Below are positions 14,380-22,507 of a stretch of DNA of 34,181 bases, one piece after another. Position numbers and translations under genes: made by a program. The notes under the pieces are model-generated. The model saw only the letters and a list, made by a program, of their open reading frames with translations. It was not told the origin of the DNA and did no database searches. The stretch comes from CAYJAB01 sp964368305 (GTDB lineage Bacteria; Bacillota_I; Bacilli_A; Erysipelotrichales; Erysipelotrichaceae). Location: contig CAYJAB010000012.1 of the NCBI GenBank assembly GCA_964368305.1, positions 1-34,181 on the forward strand, written 5' to 3'. How positions within the stretch are numbered: the first letter of the stretch is position 1; every line of letters begins with the position of its first letter.

Positions 14380-15642
14380 ATGAAAAAAACAGATATTCAA
14401 GAAAACATAAAACAAGCGATTAAAGATATGACTCCTGACATTTATGAAATTGTTGCAAACGCCCCTATTTCACAACCACAAAGGGAGAAATACACTATGG
14501 AAAACAAAGTAAAAAACAAATTTAATGCAGTAAAAATATTAACACCAATTTTAGCAGTTGCAGTTATGGCAGTATTTGTAGGAACACAGTTCACATCTAC
14601 AAATGGAATTTATTCAACAATCTCATTGGATGTAAACCCAAGTATAGAACTTGAAGCAAACAAAAATGATGAAGTTATTAATGTTAATACATTTAATGAA
14701 GATGCAGTATTAATTTTAAATGATATGGATTTAGAAAATGTAGATATCGATGTTGCAGTTAATGCAATTATGGGGTCAATGTTACAACACGGATATATCA
14801 CACCAGAAAACAATATCGTAATGGTATCTGTAGAAAGTGATGACGATGCTAAAGCTGAAGAATTAAAACAACGTATTTCATTAGATATTGAAGCAACACT
14901 TGCTTCAAGCAGTATCGATGGGATTGTAGTAAGTCAAACAGTAGATTCTTCTAAACTTGATGAAACACAAAACCAATTATCTGCTGGTAAACAAGCTTTA
15001 ATTTATAAATTAATGAGCTATGATGCATCACTAACGTATGAAATGCTTGCTGCTATGTCACTTGATGATATTGATGACTTAGTAGATGACATGAATTTAG
15101 CAATTGAAGACGTATTAGAAGATGAAATCGATGCATTAGAAGATTTAGAAGAAGATATCACTGATACAGACGATGATAACGATGATGACAATGACGACGA
15201 TCAAGATGATGACAACGATGACGATGATGATAAATATGAAGCAATGTCACAAGAAGAATATACAACTGTTATTTCTTCAATCGAACAACAATTAGAAGAT
15301 TTAGAAGTAAGAGTAAATGGTCTTGCAAATTTATCAGGAAGTGAAAAAGCACAAACTGCTGAAGCACAAAAACAAGAACTTGATATGATCGCTGATTTAA
15401 TTGATGATATTGACGATGTAGATGGTAGTAAAAAACAACTAGCTGAGGCATTAAAAGCTAAATATGACTTAGTCAAAGAAAAACATGATAAATTAGAAGA
15501 TGAAGTTGATGACTATGACGATCAAGATGATGACAACGATGACGATGATGATCAAGACGACAAGGACAACGATGACGATGATGATAACGACGACTACGAT
15601 GATCAAGATGATGATGACAATGACGATGAGGACAATGATTAA
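14380..15642 (+). CDS. RsgI-like transmembrane anti-sigma factor with Asp-rich tails
   Basis: This is a 420-residue partner of the sigma factor. Residues 1-45 are cytoplasmic, with a MTPDIYEIV motif common in small anti-sigma domains. Residues 51-68 form one membrane span. Residues about 76-160 carry the RsgI extracellular fold: YSTISLDVNPSIELEANK, then VNTFNEDAVLILNDMDLENV, then HGYITPENN. The Asn86-Pro87 bond matches the site where RsgI proteins are known to self-cleave. After a helical stretch comes an Asp/Asn run (residues about 262-285), then a coiled-coil-like helix (about 290-370), then a second Asp-rich tail to the end. The protein is extremely acidic outside the cell, suggesting binding of calcium, other cations or cationic peptides (inference). 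Ribosome site AAAGGAG. Confidence 0.85.
   Translation: MKKTDIQENIKQAIKDMTPDIYEIVANAPISQPQREKYTMENKVKNKFNAVKILTPILAVAVMAVFVGTQFTSTNGIYSTISLDVNPSIELEANKNDEVINVNTFNEDAVLILNDMDLENVDIDVAVNAIMGSMLQHGYITPENNIVMVSVESDDDAKAEELKQRISLDIEATLASSSIDGIVVSQTVDSSKLDETQNQLSAGKQALIYKLMSYDASLTYEMLAAMSLDDIDDLVDDMNLAIEDVLEDEIDALEDLEEDITDTDDDNDDDNDDDQDDDNDDDDDKYEAMSQEEYTTVISSIEQQLEDLEVRVNGLANLSGSEKAQTAEAQKQELDMIADLIDDIDDVDGSKKQLAEALKAKYDLVKEKHDKLEDEVDDYDDQDDDNDDDDDQDDKDNDDDDDNDDYDDQDDDDNDDEDND
15196..15552 (+). repeat. Two identical 36-base in-frame direct repeats in the anti-sigma gene
   Basis: The copies lie at 15196-15231 and 15517-15552 and encode the same Asp/Asn-rich run. Their starts are 321 bases apart (107 codons). 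Recombination between them would delete the intervening helical segment and leave the frame intact. Short GAT/GAC-type repeats continue to 15639. Confidence 0.85.
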
Positions 15643-15673
15643 TCTATTAAAGTAATCCTTGTTTCTATCAAAT

Positions 15674-15699
15674 AAAAAAAGCTACTGAGTAGCTTTTTT
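15674..15699. terminator. Bidirectional terminator between anti-sigma and cardiolipin synthase genes
   Basis: AAAAAAAGCTAC and GTAGCTTTTTTT pair around a TGA loop, with T-runs in both directions. It ends the sigma operon on the plus strand and the cls-like operon on the minus strand. Confidence 0.9.
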
Positions 15700-17235
15700 T
15701 TACATAAGAGGTGCAAATGTTCTTAATAATCCTAACATCGCAAATCTTATTAATGAGTTTTTACTAATATGCTTGAAATTGTCTTCTGTAATTTGATGCG
15801 AAACTTCAAGTGTATTTAAATAATCTTGTTTAATCTCTGCTATTGTTGAGCATTGATACATCCATACTCCACATTCATAATGCAAGCTAAGACTTCTATA
15901 GTCTAAATTAATAGTTCCTACAACAGCACTGCTATCATCACTTATAAACATCTTAGCGTGAATAAATCCTGGCGTATATTCATATATTTTTACGCCAGCT
16001 TTAATTAATTCTAAATAGTAAGAGCGAGACAAGAAATGTACAAACTTTTTGTCTGCAATACCCGGTAAAATCAATCTTACATCAATTCCTGATTTTGCTG
16101 CTGTTTTTAAAGCTACCGACATGTCATGACTTATAATCAAATAAGGTGATGTGATATATACATACTCTTTCGCTTGATTTAGCATATTCATATATACTGT
16201 CTCTCCTACTGAGTCATTATCAAGCGGTGTATCTGAAAACGGTTGAATAATACCATCTGTTTTTTCACTTTGTGTAACAGAGAAGTCTTCAAATCTTTCA
16301 ATTTTCTCAGTAACTGAACTCCACATAGATAAAAACATTACTGTTAAATTGTAAACACCATCTCCTTTTAACATAATTGCAGTATCTTTCCAATGTCCAT
16401 GTTTTACCTTATAGTTTATATATTCGTCTGCTAAATTAATCCCACCTGTAAAACCAGTATTCCCATCAACAACTAATATTTTTCGATGATCGCGATTATT
16501 AAAATTTGCATTATACAAATGATTAAACTTGTTAAAAATACGACAATCAATATTTAAAGACTTCATTCTACTACTAAAATCTTGTGGAAGTGTTAAAAGA
16601 CAACCAAAATCATCATACAAGATTCTGACATCTACTCCTTCACTTGCCTTTTCTTTAAGCACTTCTTCTATAGCACTCCACATTTTCCCTTCTTCTATGA
16701 TAAAGTACTCTAAAAAAATAAATTTCTTTGCCTGCTTTAACTCATGAAGCATCGCCTCAAGCTTTTCTTCTCCTAATTTATAATATGAAACCTGTGTATT
16801 TTTATAAGCAGGTGCTTTTGCGATATTATTCAAATAGGTTGATTGTCTTAATGCATATGGATCCCCATCAAAATCCGAATCCACTACACATTCACTTACC
16901 GCTTCAAGTGCAGTAGTTAAATTCCTATCAATTTCATCATGAATTTTACGTTCTTTTTTAGAGAACTGATATTGACCAAAGCTAATATAAATAACTCCCG
17001 CAAGTATTGGTAAAGACATAATCAATATAATCCATGGAATTTTATTTTCAGGATAAGTATCTAATACAATAATATATGTAATACTAATTAAGCTTAATAA
17101 CCACATCAATAATACAAGTTCTTCTGTAAAATCATGAAAAACAAAGAATACAATAACCCAAATACTAATTTGAAGAATAATTGAAAACCCTAAAATAATT
17201 AAACGATGCAGCAATCCACTATATATTTTATTCAT
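15700..17235 (-). CDS. cls: Cardiolipin synthase-like phospholipase D family enzyme
   Basis: The 511-residue membrane enzyme probably joins two phosphatidylglycerols into cardiolipin. It has two or three N-terminal spans (residues about 8-75) and then two phospholipase D motifs: DHRKILVVDGNTGFTGGINL (first HKD, HxKxxxxD) and HAKMFISDDSSAVVGTINLD (second). Both carry the His, Lys and Asp residues, and length and layout match bacterial ClsA-type proteins. The start is set at ATG 17235 with AAAGGAGGG upstream; a longer reading from 17256 would begin inside the ribosome site. It overlaps the radical SAM gene by 8 bases (ATGAATAA), so the two are co-translated. Confidence 0.93.
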   Translation of the reverse strand: MNKIYSGLLHRLIILGFSIILQISIWVIVFFVFHDFTEELVLLMWLLSLISITYIIVLDTYPENKIPWIILIMSLPILAGVIYISFGQYQFSKKERKIHDEIDRNLTTALEAVSECVVDSDFDGDPYALRQSTYLNNIAKAPAYKNTQVSYYKLGEEKLEAMLHELKQAKKFIFLEYFIIEEGKMWSAIEEVLKEKASEGVDVRILYDDFGCLLTLPQDFSSRMKSLNIDCRIFNKFNHLYNANFNNRDHRKILVVDGNTGFTGGINLADEYINYKVKHGHWKDTAIMLKGDGVYNLTVMFLSMWSSVTEKIERFEDFSVTQSEKTDGIIQPFSDTPLDNDSVGETVYMNMLNQAKEYVYITSPYLIISHDMSVALKTAAKSGIDVRLILPGIADKKFVHFLSRSYYLELIKAGVKIYEYTPGFIHAKMFISDDSSAVVGTINLDYRSLSLHYECGVWMYQCSTIAEIKQDYLNTLEVSHQITEDNFKHISKNSLIRFAMLGLLRTFAPLM

Positions 17236-18340
17236 TGACTTCCCTCCTTTTAACATCTTTTGTTAAAGTAATAAACAATGGCTCATACTTTTCAAGTATT
17301 TTCTGATATCCACAATATGTATCTGTAAAGAAACAATCACTCATCCTTTTACATTGCCCATTGCATATTCCTTTAAATCTACAATGTTCACATAATACAG
17401 ATTTTTTTCTGTCTTCTAAAATGAATACCTTCAATACTTTACTCTTTGCGATTTCCAGTAAACTATCTGTTTTTATATTTCCTAAAGAATACTGGTCTGT
17501 CGCATAAAAATCACAAGGATAAACACTTCCATCGCTTTCAATAATAAACTGCATATGACACTTTCCTAAATAACCACATTGTGCAGGAACTATTTTAGCA
17601 AATAGACATATTAAACTATTTAGATGCATTACTTGAATTGTTTTATTTTTTTGATAAGCACTTGCCCAATAGGGTATAAAATTATCATAAAAATTAAAAT
17701 AATTTTCAGGCGTTAATGCATATTCATTTTCTTTTTTATTAAAATCATTTAAACAAGGAATAAACTGCACATATTCAATATTTTCTTCTATAATCCAATC
17801 AAATATTTTTTTAGCATAAGTTGAAAGATGATTTGTTAGAACCACAACAACATTATAATGAATTTGATACTTCTCAAATAATGACTTTGTACTTATAACT
17901 CTTTGATATGTACAATTTAAATTACTATCTTTTCTTACCAAATCGTGATTATCCTTAAACCCATCCATTGAAACTCCTATTAAAAATTCATGTTTTTTAA
18001 AAAATACACACCACTTCTCATCTATCTCTAATCCATTTGTTTGAAGATGATATTGTATATGGTGATATGGTTTTTTTATACTATTTACTTTATATGTAAA
18101 ATATTCAAAATAAGCAAGTGTAGCACATGTTGGCTCACCACCTTGAAATGCATATGTAATGACTACATCTTCACTAAATTGATTCAATGTTTTCTCAATA
18201 ATAGCATCTACCGTTTCATATGCCATTATTTTAGATAAATGATTTTGTTTAAACCCAATCACATCTTTATAAAAACAATATGAACATTGCATATTACATA
18301 AATCAGATGCTGGTTTAATTAATATGGATAAGTATTTCAT
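17228..18340 (-). CDS. Anaerobic sulfatase-maturase-like radical SAM enzyme (SPASM domain)
   Basis: The 370-residue protein starts with LIKPASDLCNMQCSYCFYKD; Cys15, Cys19 and Cys22 (CxxxCxxC) hold the radical [4Fe-4S] cluster. QGGEPT, LQTNGLEID and GVSMDG follow in order, as in anaerobic sulfatase-maturating enzymes (anSME). The C-terminal SPASM region is seen in CGYLGKCHMQFIIESDGSVY, PCDFYATDQYSLGNI, then Cys-rich CEHCRFKGICNGQC, ligating two more clusters. Known anSMEs turn a Cys or Ser of a sulfatase into formylglycine; no sulfatase lies in the window. Close homologues can modify other peptides, so the target is open. The ribosome site is AGAGGAAT; a TATAAT -10 stands at 18363-18358. Confidence 0.9.
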   Translation of the reverse strand: MKYLSILIKPASDLCNMQCSYCFYKDVIGFKQNHLSKIMAYETVDAIIEKTLNQFSEDVVITYAFQGGEPTCATLAYFEYFTYKVNSIKKPYHHIQYHLQTNGLEIDEKWCVFFKKHEFLIGVSMDGFKDNHDLVRKDSNLNCTYQRVISTKSLFEKYQIHYNVVVVLTNHLSTYAKKIFDWIIEENIEYVQFIPCLNDFNKKENEYALTPENYFNFYDNFIPYWASAYQKNKTIQVMHLNSLICLFAKIVPAQCGYLGKCHMQFIIESDGSVYPCDFYATDQYSLGNIKTDSLLEIAKSKVLKVFILEDRKKSVLCEHCRFKGICNGQCKRMSDCFFTDTYCGYQKILEKYEPLFITLTKDVKRREVNE

Positions 18341-18442
18341 AAATTCCTCTTTTATCTATTATAACTGTTTTTACTATTTTTTTAAACTAACACATAAAAA
18401 CCTATTTTTTATATTATAATTAAATAAAAAAAGGAGAATAAA

Positions 18443-18826
18443 ATGAAATACGATAAAACAAGTTATTATTTAGGAATGACATTTGCTTTTGTGGAATGTG
18501 TGGTAAATGATGCAAAAGAAATGGCATTAACTGCTCCACTCTCAAAAGAAGAATATACACTTCAAAAGCATCTACATGAAAGAATTGTAGAAGAAAATCA
18601 TTTGCATATATTTTGGGACCAAATAAATGAAACTTATGTTGGAATTATTTATAAATATCCTAATACAATTTTGGAGTATATGCATTTAAGAAAACAACAT
18701 ACAGTATTTGATAATTTTACTGTATTTAAACCTTTACTGAGCTATAACCAAGTTGCACAACTTAGAAAATATAAACCTATTGTATGTAACGTGGTCGATA
18801 GTCAAAAATGGATTAAAGAGCTTTAA
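18443..18826 (+). CDS. Conserved-looking hypothetical protein, 127 residues
   Basis: I do not recognise this family. The gene is credible: TATAAT at 18415-18420, AAGGAG 7 bases before ATG 18443, and a strong terminator 43 bases after its stop. The protein is soluble, with no membrane span or signal peptide, and has a helical N-terminal half (YYLGMTFAFVECVVNDAKEM). It is rich in His, Tyr and Lys. It is divergently transcribed from the anSME-cls operon, which gives no firm hint of function. Confidence 0.7.
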   Translation: MKYDKTSYYLGMTFAFVECVVNDAKEMALTAPLSKEEYTLQKHLHERIVEENHLHIFWDQINETYVGIIYKYPNTILEYMHLRKQHTVFDNFTVFKPLLSYNQVAQLRKYKPIVCNVVDSQKWIKEL

Positions 18827-18868
18827 TTTTAAAAAACATCTAATTTATAAAACTATCCATATAAACAA

Positions 18869-18899
18869 ACTGTCACTATCAGATCTTGATAGTGACAGT
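18869..18899. terminator. Perfect 13-bp hairpin terminator between convergent genes
   Basis: ACTGTCACTATCA (18869-18881) and TGATAGTGACAGT (18887-18899) pair fully around a 5-base loop. On the minus strand TTTGTTTAT follows; on the plus strand the flank is only moderately T-rich. It ends both the hypothetical gene and the DUF1667 operon. Confidence 0.8.
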
Positions 18900-18911
18900 A
18901 TTCCATTTATT

Positions 18912-19274
18912 TTATATTCTTTCAATAGATTTTGTAGCGACAATATCTACATTTGTATCTAATATATTCTCTACTAAAACATCTCCAACTTCAATCGGAG
19001 CTAAAAACTCTAATTTATTTAGTATTTGCATACACGCAAATACTTTTTCTTTTGAAATTTCACCCTGTGTTTTTACAGGCACACGATCTATTACTCCGTT
19101 TTTAACTTTTACAGTACTTGTCAAAGTTCTAACCGGCGCAAAAAGTTCTACATTCGCATATTGCTCTCCCCGTGGGCATGTATTCCCTTTTATTGAAACA
19201 ATTTCATTATTTTCTATCTCTACAATCACATTACACCCCAATGGACAGCGGATACAAGTCAAACTATGTTTCAT
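18912..19274 (-). CDS. DUF1667 protein, small Cys-rich partner of the GlpA-like operon
   Basis: The 120-residue protein has an N-terminal Cys cluster, CIRCPLGC, with Cys7, Cys10 and Cys14, plus Cys33 in GNTCPRGEQYA. This CxxCxxxC...C arrangement could hold an iron-sulfur cluster, though that is inference. The rest is the DUF1667 domain: RTLTSTVKVKNGVIDRVPVKT, then ENILDTNVDIVAT. It overlaps the upstream FAD oxidoreductase gene by 4 bases (ATGA). In many Firmicutes this trio (GlpA-like, FAD oxidoreductase, DUF1667) is linked to anaerobic glycerol-3-phosphate oxidation. Confidence 0.9.
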   Translation of the reverse strand: MKHSLTCIRCPLGCNVIVEIENNEIVSIKGNTCPRGEQYANVELFAPVRTLTSTVKVKNGVIDRVPVKTQGEISKEKVFACMQILNKLEFLAPIEVGDVLVENILDTNVDIVATKSIERI

Positions 19275-20533
19275 AAAATCTCCTCTCTAATTTGAAGTGT
19301 CAATTTTGAAAAGTCACTTTCATCTTTAATCAATGAAGGTGTAAGTTGAATCATTTCCATTTCACTTGGTACAACAATTTGTTTTTTCTTTTTAAGAATG
19401 AGCTTTTCATCCAAATAAACCTCGACCGTACAATTTTTATAAACTTGGCTAACTCTAAATCGAATAATTGCATCTTTTAATGTTTTAGATGAAAGCGTAG
19501 TCGGTACGCAATAACGTATCCCGTTTTTAACTTCAATTCCAATATCATCTTTATAAGAAATCCCATTTAATACATAATTAACAGCATTTTTTGCGGTTTC
19601 ACTTGCTTCTGATGATACAAAGTCTACTAAATCATGTACATGCAGTACATTTCCACATGCAAAAATACCCTCGATATTTGTATTAAACTTAGAATCAACA
19701 AATGGTCCATTTGTTAAGGGGTTTAACTTAACGTTTGCAGATATGGATAATTCGTTTTCAGGTATTAATCCGACAGAAAGCAGTAATGTGTCACACGGAT
19801 AAAATACACTTGTACTTAATATTGGTTTAAGTGATGCATCTACTTGTGCCAATGTTACACCTTCTACCCGCTGCTTACCATGAATTTTTATTATTGTATG
19901 ACTTAATTTCAAAGGAATATCAAAATCATCTAAACACTGTACAATATTTCTTTTTAAACCACCTGAGTATGGCATAAGTTCAGCAACAACTTGTACTTTT
20001 GCCCCTTCAAGTGTCATTCTTCTAGCCATAATTAGTCCTATGTCACCTGATCCTAATATAACCACCTGTTTCCCAGGCATATATCCTTCAATATTCACAA
20101 GTCTCTGTGCAGTCCCTGCACTGTATATTCCTGCAGGACGATACCCTGCTATATTTAATGCTCCACGCGGTCTTTCACGACACCCCATTGCGAAAATAAT
20201 TGCTTTGGCTTGTATTGTTTGAAGTCCATACTCTTTACTTACCATTGTAATTTGTTTACTTTCACTTACTGAAATTACCATTGTATTTAATTGACATTCA
20301 ATCTTTGCTTGTAAAACAAGTTGAATATAACGATGCGCATATTCAGGACCTGTTAGTTCCTCTTTGAAGGTATGTAGTCCAAACCCATTATGAATGCATT
20401 GATTTAAAATCCCACCTAGTTCTTTATCTCTTTCAATCACTATTATATTTTTAACACCTAAATCGCAAGCAGTGGTTGCAGCGGAAAGACCTGCAGGTCC
20501 TCCTCCGATTATGACAATATCATATGTTTTCAT
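19271..20533 (-). CDS. FAD/NAD-dependent oxidoreductase, second gene of GlpA-like set
   Basis: The 420-residue flavoprotein has the N-terminal dinucleotide fold DIVIIGGGPAGLSAATTA with an acidic end (VIERD). It carries GGILNQCIHNGFGLHTFKEE, a stretch typical of the oxidoreductase paired with GlpA-like proteins and of the small FAD subunit of opine/cyanide-type oxidases. A second NAD-binding fold is VVILGSGDIGLIMARRM, and a late FAD segment is GIFACGNVLHVHDLVD. It probably passes electrons from the GlpA-like subunit to NAD or another carrier. It overlaps its neighbours on both sides by 4 bases. Confidence 0.9.
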   Translation of the reverse strand: MKTYDIVIIGGGPAGLSAATTACDLGVKNIIVIERDKELGGILNQCIHNGFGLHTFKEELTGPEYAHRYIQLVLQAKIECQLNTMVISVSESKQITMVSKEYGLQTIQAKAIIFAMGCRERPRGALNIAGYRPAGIYSAGTAQRLVNIEGYMPGKQVVILGSGDIGLIMARRMTLEGAKVQVVAELMPYSGGLKRNIVQCLDDFDIPLKLSHTIIKIHGKQRVEGVTLAQVDASLKPILSTSVFYPCDTLLLSVGLIPENELSISANVKLNPLTNGPFVDSKFNTNIEGIFACGNVLHVHDLVDFVSSEASETAKNAVNYVLNGISYKDDIGIEVKNGIRYCVPTTLSSKTLKDAIIRFRVSQVYKNCTVEVYLDEKLILKKKKQIVVPSEMEMIQLTPSLIKDESDFSKLTLQIREEIL

Positions 20534-21978
20534 ACTTCTTGCTCCTTTGTTCTACCTGTTACAAGATATGATTCTTTAGAGAATTTAGTAAGTTCGTTAA
20601 ATTTTAAATCTGTATTTTTTTCAAGTGTTTCCATAACTTTTGTAAGACAAAAGCCTGCTTGGCATCTTCCCATACCAGCACGCACTCTTCTTTTAATCGC
20701 ATCAATTGATTTTGCGCCCAGTGGTCTTTTAATAGCATCTATTATTTCAGCATTTGAAACCATCTCACAGCGACAAACAATATTACCATACTCCGGATTC
20801 TCACTTATTAATGCCTTTTGTTGATCACTATTTAATTCATTAAACACAACAATCCCTTTTCTTTTTTCTATAAACTCTTTTTTCCTTATATAGGTTTGTT
20901 TTTCAAGTATTAAGTCCTTAATCATTTCTCCAATTGGATAAGCACTGCTTAAGCCAGGAGATGCGATTGCCATACAATCAAAAAAACCTAAAGCATCCTC
21001 TATTTCTCCTATAATAAAGTCTTCACTTTTTTCATGTGCCCTTAATCCTGCAAATGAAGTAATTACTTGATTGATTGGAAGTTTAGGAAAATTTAAACAT
21101 CCATTTTCCTTAATCCCCATTATTCCATTTAATGTAGTAGATGTATCTTCATAGTCTTCTAAGTCTTCAGCATTTGGCCCTACAAGAATATTTCCATGGA
21201 CTGTCGGTGTTGTCAAAACACCTTTTCCTAATTTTGTCGGTAAGGAAAATACTGTATGATTAATATGATTTGCCGTCATTTTATCTAATAAAAGATATTC
21301 TCCTTTTCTAGGAATAATCATAACTTTATTTTCACTTACCATATTATGAATATTTCCAGAGTATACACCAGCAGCATTCACAACATAGCGTGTTTTAATG
21401 TCTTTTTGACTTGTATGAATACACCATACATCTTTCTGTTTTTTAAAGCCTACTACCTCTGTATTAAAATAAAACTCAACTCCATTTTCATAAGCATTCT
21501 CCGCAAGTGCTAGATTAAATGTAAAAGGACAAACAATCCCTGCGTTTTTTGCATATAAAATGGCATAAACATCTTCTTTTAAATTAGGTTCTAAGGCGTA
21601 TATCCTCTGTTTATCCTTAATAATCTCTAAACCTTTGACATTATTTTCAATTCCTCTATCATATAAAGCTTCAAGTTTATAGAAGTCCTCTTTTTCATGA
21701 CACACAACAATTGCACCATTTCTCTTAAAAGGAATATCCAACATATCCGCAAGATCTTGCATCATTTCATTTCCCTTTACATTCAGCTTCGCTTTATATG
21801 TATTTGGTAAAGCATCAAAACCAGCGTGTATTAACCCGCTGTTTGCCTTTGTTGTACCCTCACACACATCTTCACATCTTTCAAGTACACAACATTTAAG
21901 ATTATATTTAGACAACTCTCTTGCGCATGCACTACCCACTACACCTGCACCGATTATCACTACATCATATTGATCCAT
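20530..21978 (-). CDS. GlpA-like FAD-dependent glycerol-3-phosphate-type dehydrogenase with [2Fe-2S] BFD domain
   Basis: The 482-residue protein is the first gene of the set. The N-terminal FAD fold is DVVIIGAGVVGSACARELSK, followed by the DAO-family segment TTKANSGLIHAGFDA. The C-terminal BFD-like domain has four Cys ligands: CRCEMVSNAEI, then GMGRCQAGFC. This matches GlpA-type anaerobic glycerol-3-phosphate dehydrogenases and their relatives, which oxidise glycerol-3-phosphate to dihydroxyacetone phosphate. No glpK, glpF or glpP is nearby. A related 2-hydroxyacid substrate (L-2-hydroxyglutarate oxidase family) cannot be excluded. The ribosome site is AAGGGGAAA. No convincing sigma-A promoter was found upstream. 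Confidence 0.88.
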   Translation of the reverse strand: MDQYDVVIIGAGVVGSACARELSKYNLKCCVLERCEDVCEGTTKANSGLIHAGFDALPNTYKAKLNVKGNEMMQDLADMLDIPFKRNGAIVVCHEKEDFYKLEALYDRGIENNVKGLEIIKDKQRIYALEPNLKEDVYAILYAKNAGIVCPFTFNLALAENAYENGVEFYFNTEVVGFKKQKDVWCIHTSQKDIKTRYVVNAAGVYSGNIHNMVSENKVMIIPRKGEYLLLDKMTANHINHTVFSLPTKLGKGVLTTPTVHGNILVGPNAEDLEDYEDTSTTLNGIMGIKENGCLNFPKLPINQVITSFAGLRAHEKSEDFIIGEIEDALGFFDCMAIASPGLSSAYPIGEMIKDLILEKQTYIRKKEFIEKRKGIVVFNELNSDQQKALISENPEYGNIVCRCEMVSNAEIIDAIKRPLGAKSIDAIKRRVRAGMGRCQAGFCLTKVMETLEKNTDLKFNELTKFSKESYLVTGRTKEQEV

Positions 21979-22141
21979 ATCTATTTCCCCTTTTTAACAT
22001 ATTATTTGATCAATTCCGTATCTTATTTATTTAATAGTACCATAAAAACACTTCAATTTTATGTTAAAGAATAAGAATTAGATTAGATTAAATATAAAAA
22101 TAAAAAAATGAAAAAAATATAAAGAAAATTCAGAAAAAGAC

Positions 22142-22170
22142 TTGCCAACTATATAGGTCTATGGTATATT
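22142..22170 (+). promoter_or_regulatory. Promoter of the tRNA-Asn/tRNA-Glu transcript
   Basis: -35 TTGCCA (22142-22147), a 17-base spacer and -10 TATATT (22165-22170). It is 12 bases before mature tRNA-Asn. Confidence 0.75.
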
Positions 22171-22182
22171 ATATAGGCACTT

Positions 22183-22258
22183 GCCTGAATAGCTCAGTCG
22201 GTAGAGCAATTGGCTGTTAACCAATGGGTCACAGGTTCGAGTCCTGTTTCAGGCGCCA
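22183..22258 (+). tRNA. tRNA-Asn (anticodon GUU)
   Basis: The 76-base cloverleaf has encoded CCA. The acceptor GCCTGAA pairs with TTCAGGC. The anticodon stem ATTGG/CCAAT encloses CTGTTAA, anticodon GTT. The T-arm is ACAGGTTCGAGTCCTGT. Confidence 0.98.
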
Positions 22259-22279
22259 TTTTATTTAACAAGTGTACTC

Positions 22280-22356
22280 GGCGCGTTGGAGAAGCGGCTT
22301 AACTCACATGCCTTTCACGCATGCATTCACGGGTTCGAATCCCGTACGCGTCACCA
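22280..22356 (+). tRNA. tRNA-Glu (anticodon UUC), copy 1
   Basis: The 77-base gene with encoded CCA has acceptor GGCGCGT paired with ACGCGTC. The anticodon stem CATGC/GCATG encloses CTTTCAC, anticodon TTC. It lies 21 bases after tRNA-Asn in the same transcript. An identical copy lies at 25681-25757. Confidence 0.95.
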
Positions 22357-22368
22357 AGTAAAACCTAA

Positions 22369-22420
22369 GCGATGTTCAATTGAACAATCGCAAACCCTAC
22401 TGTAAAGTAGGGTTTTTTTT
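22369..22420 (+). terminator. Hairpin plus terminator after tRNA-Glu copy 1
   Basis: A first palindrome GCGAT..GTTCAATTGAAC..ATCGC is at 22369-22391. It is followed directly by AAACCCTACT/AGTAGGGTTT (22392-22414 with a GTAA-type loop) and a T-run to 22420. The second hairpin is the intrinsic terminator; the role of the first is unknown. Confidence 0.85.
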
Positions 22421-22507
22421 ATTTTCTTTTCTAATATAAACAAATAATATAATTCAAATGTTTCATAAATAAAGTTTATGCTATAATTGTTTAAAGAAGG
22501 TATTCAT

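Noticed and set aside
14035..14415. 126-codon minus-strand frame over the sigma factor
   Set aside because: It is the antisense of conserved sigma region 2 and 4 codons, with no family features.
15166..15639. GAT/GAC-rich stretch as a CRISPR or tandem-repeat array
   Set aside because: The repeats are codon repeats for Asp/Asn within a good open frame, with no spacer pattern.
19271..20533. Naming the FAD oxidoreductase as hydrogen cyanide synthase or opine oxidase subunit
   Set aside because: The fold is shared, but the GlpA-like and DUF1667 neighbours point to the G3P-type set.
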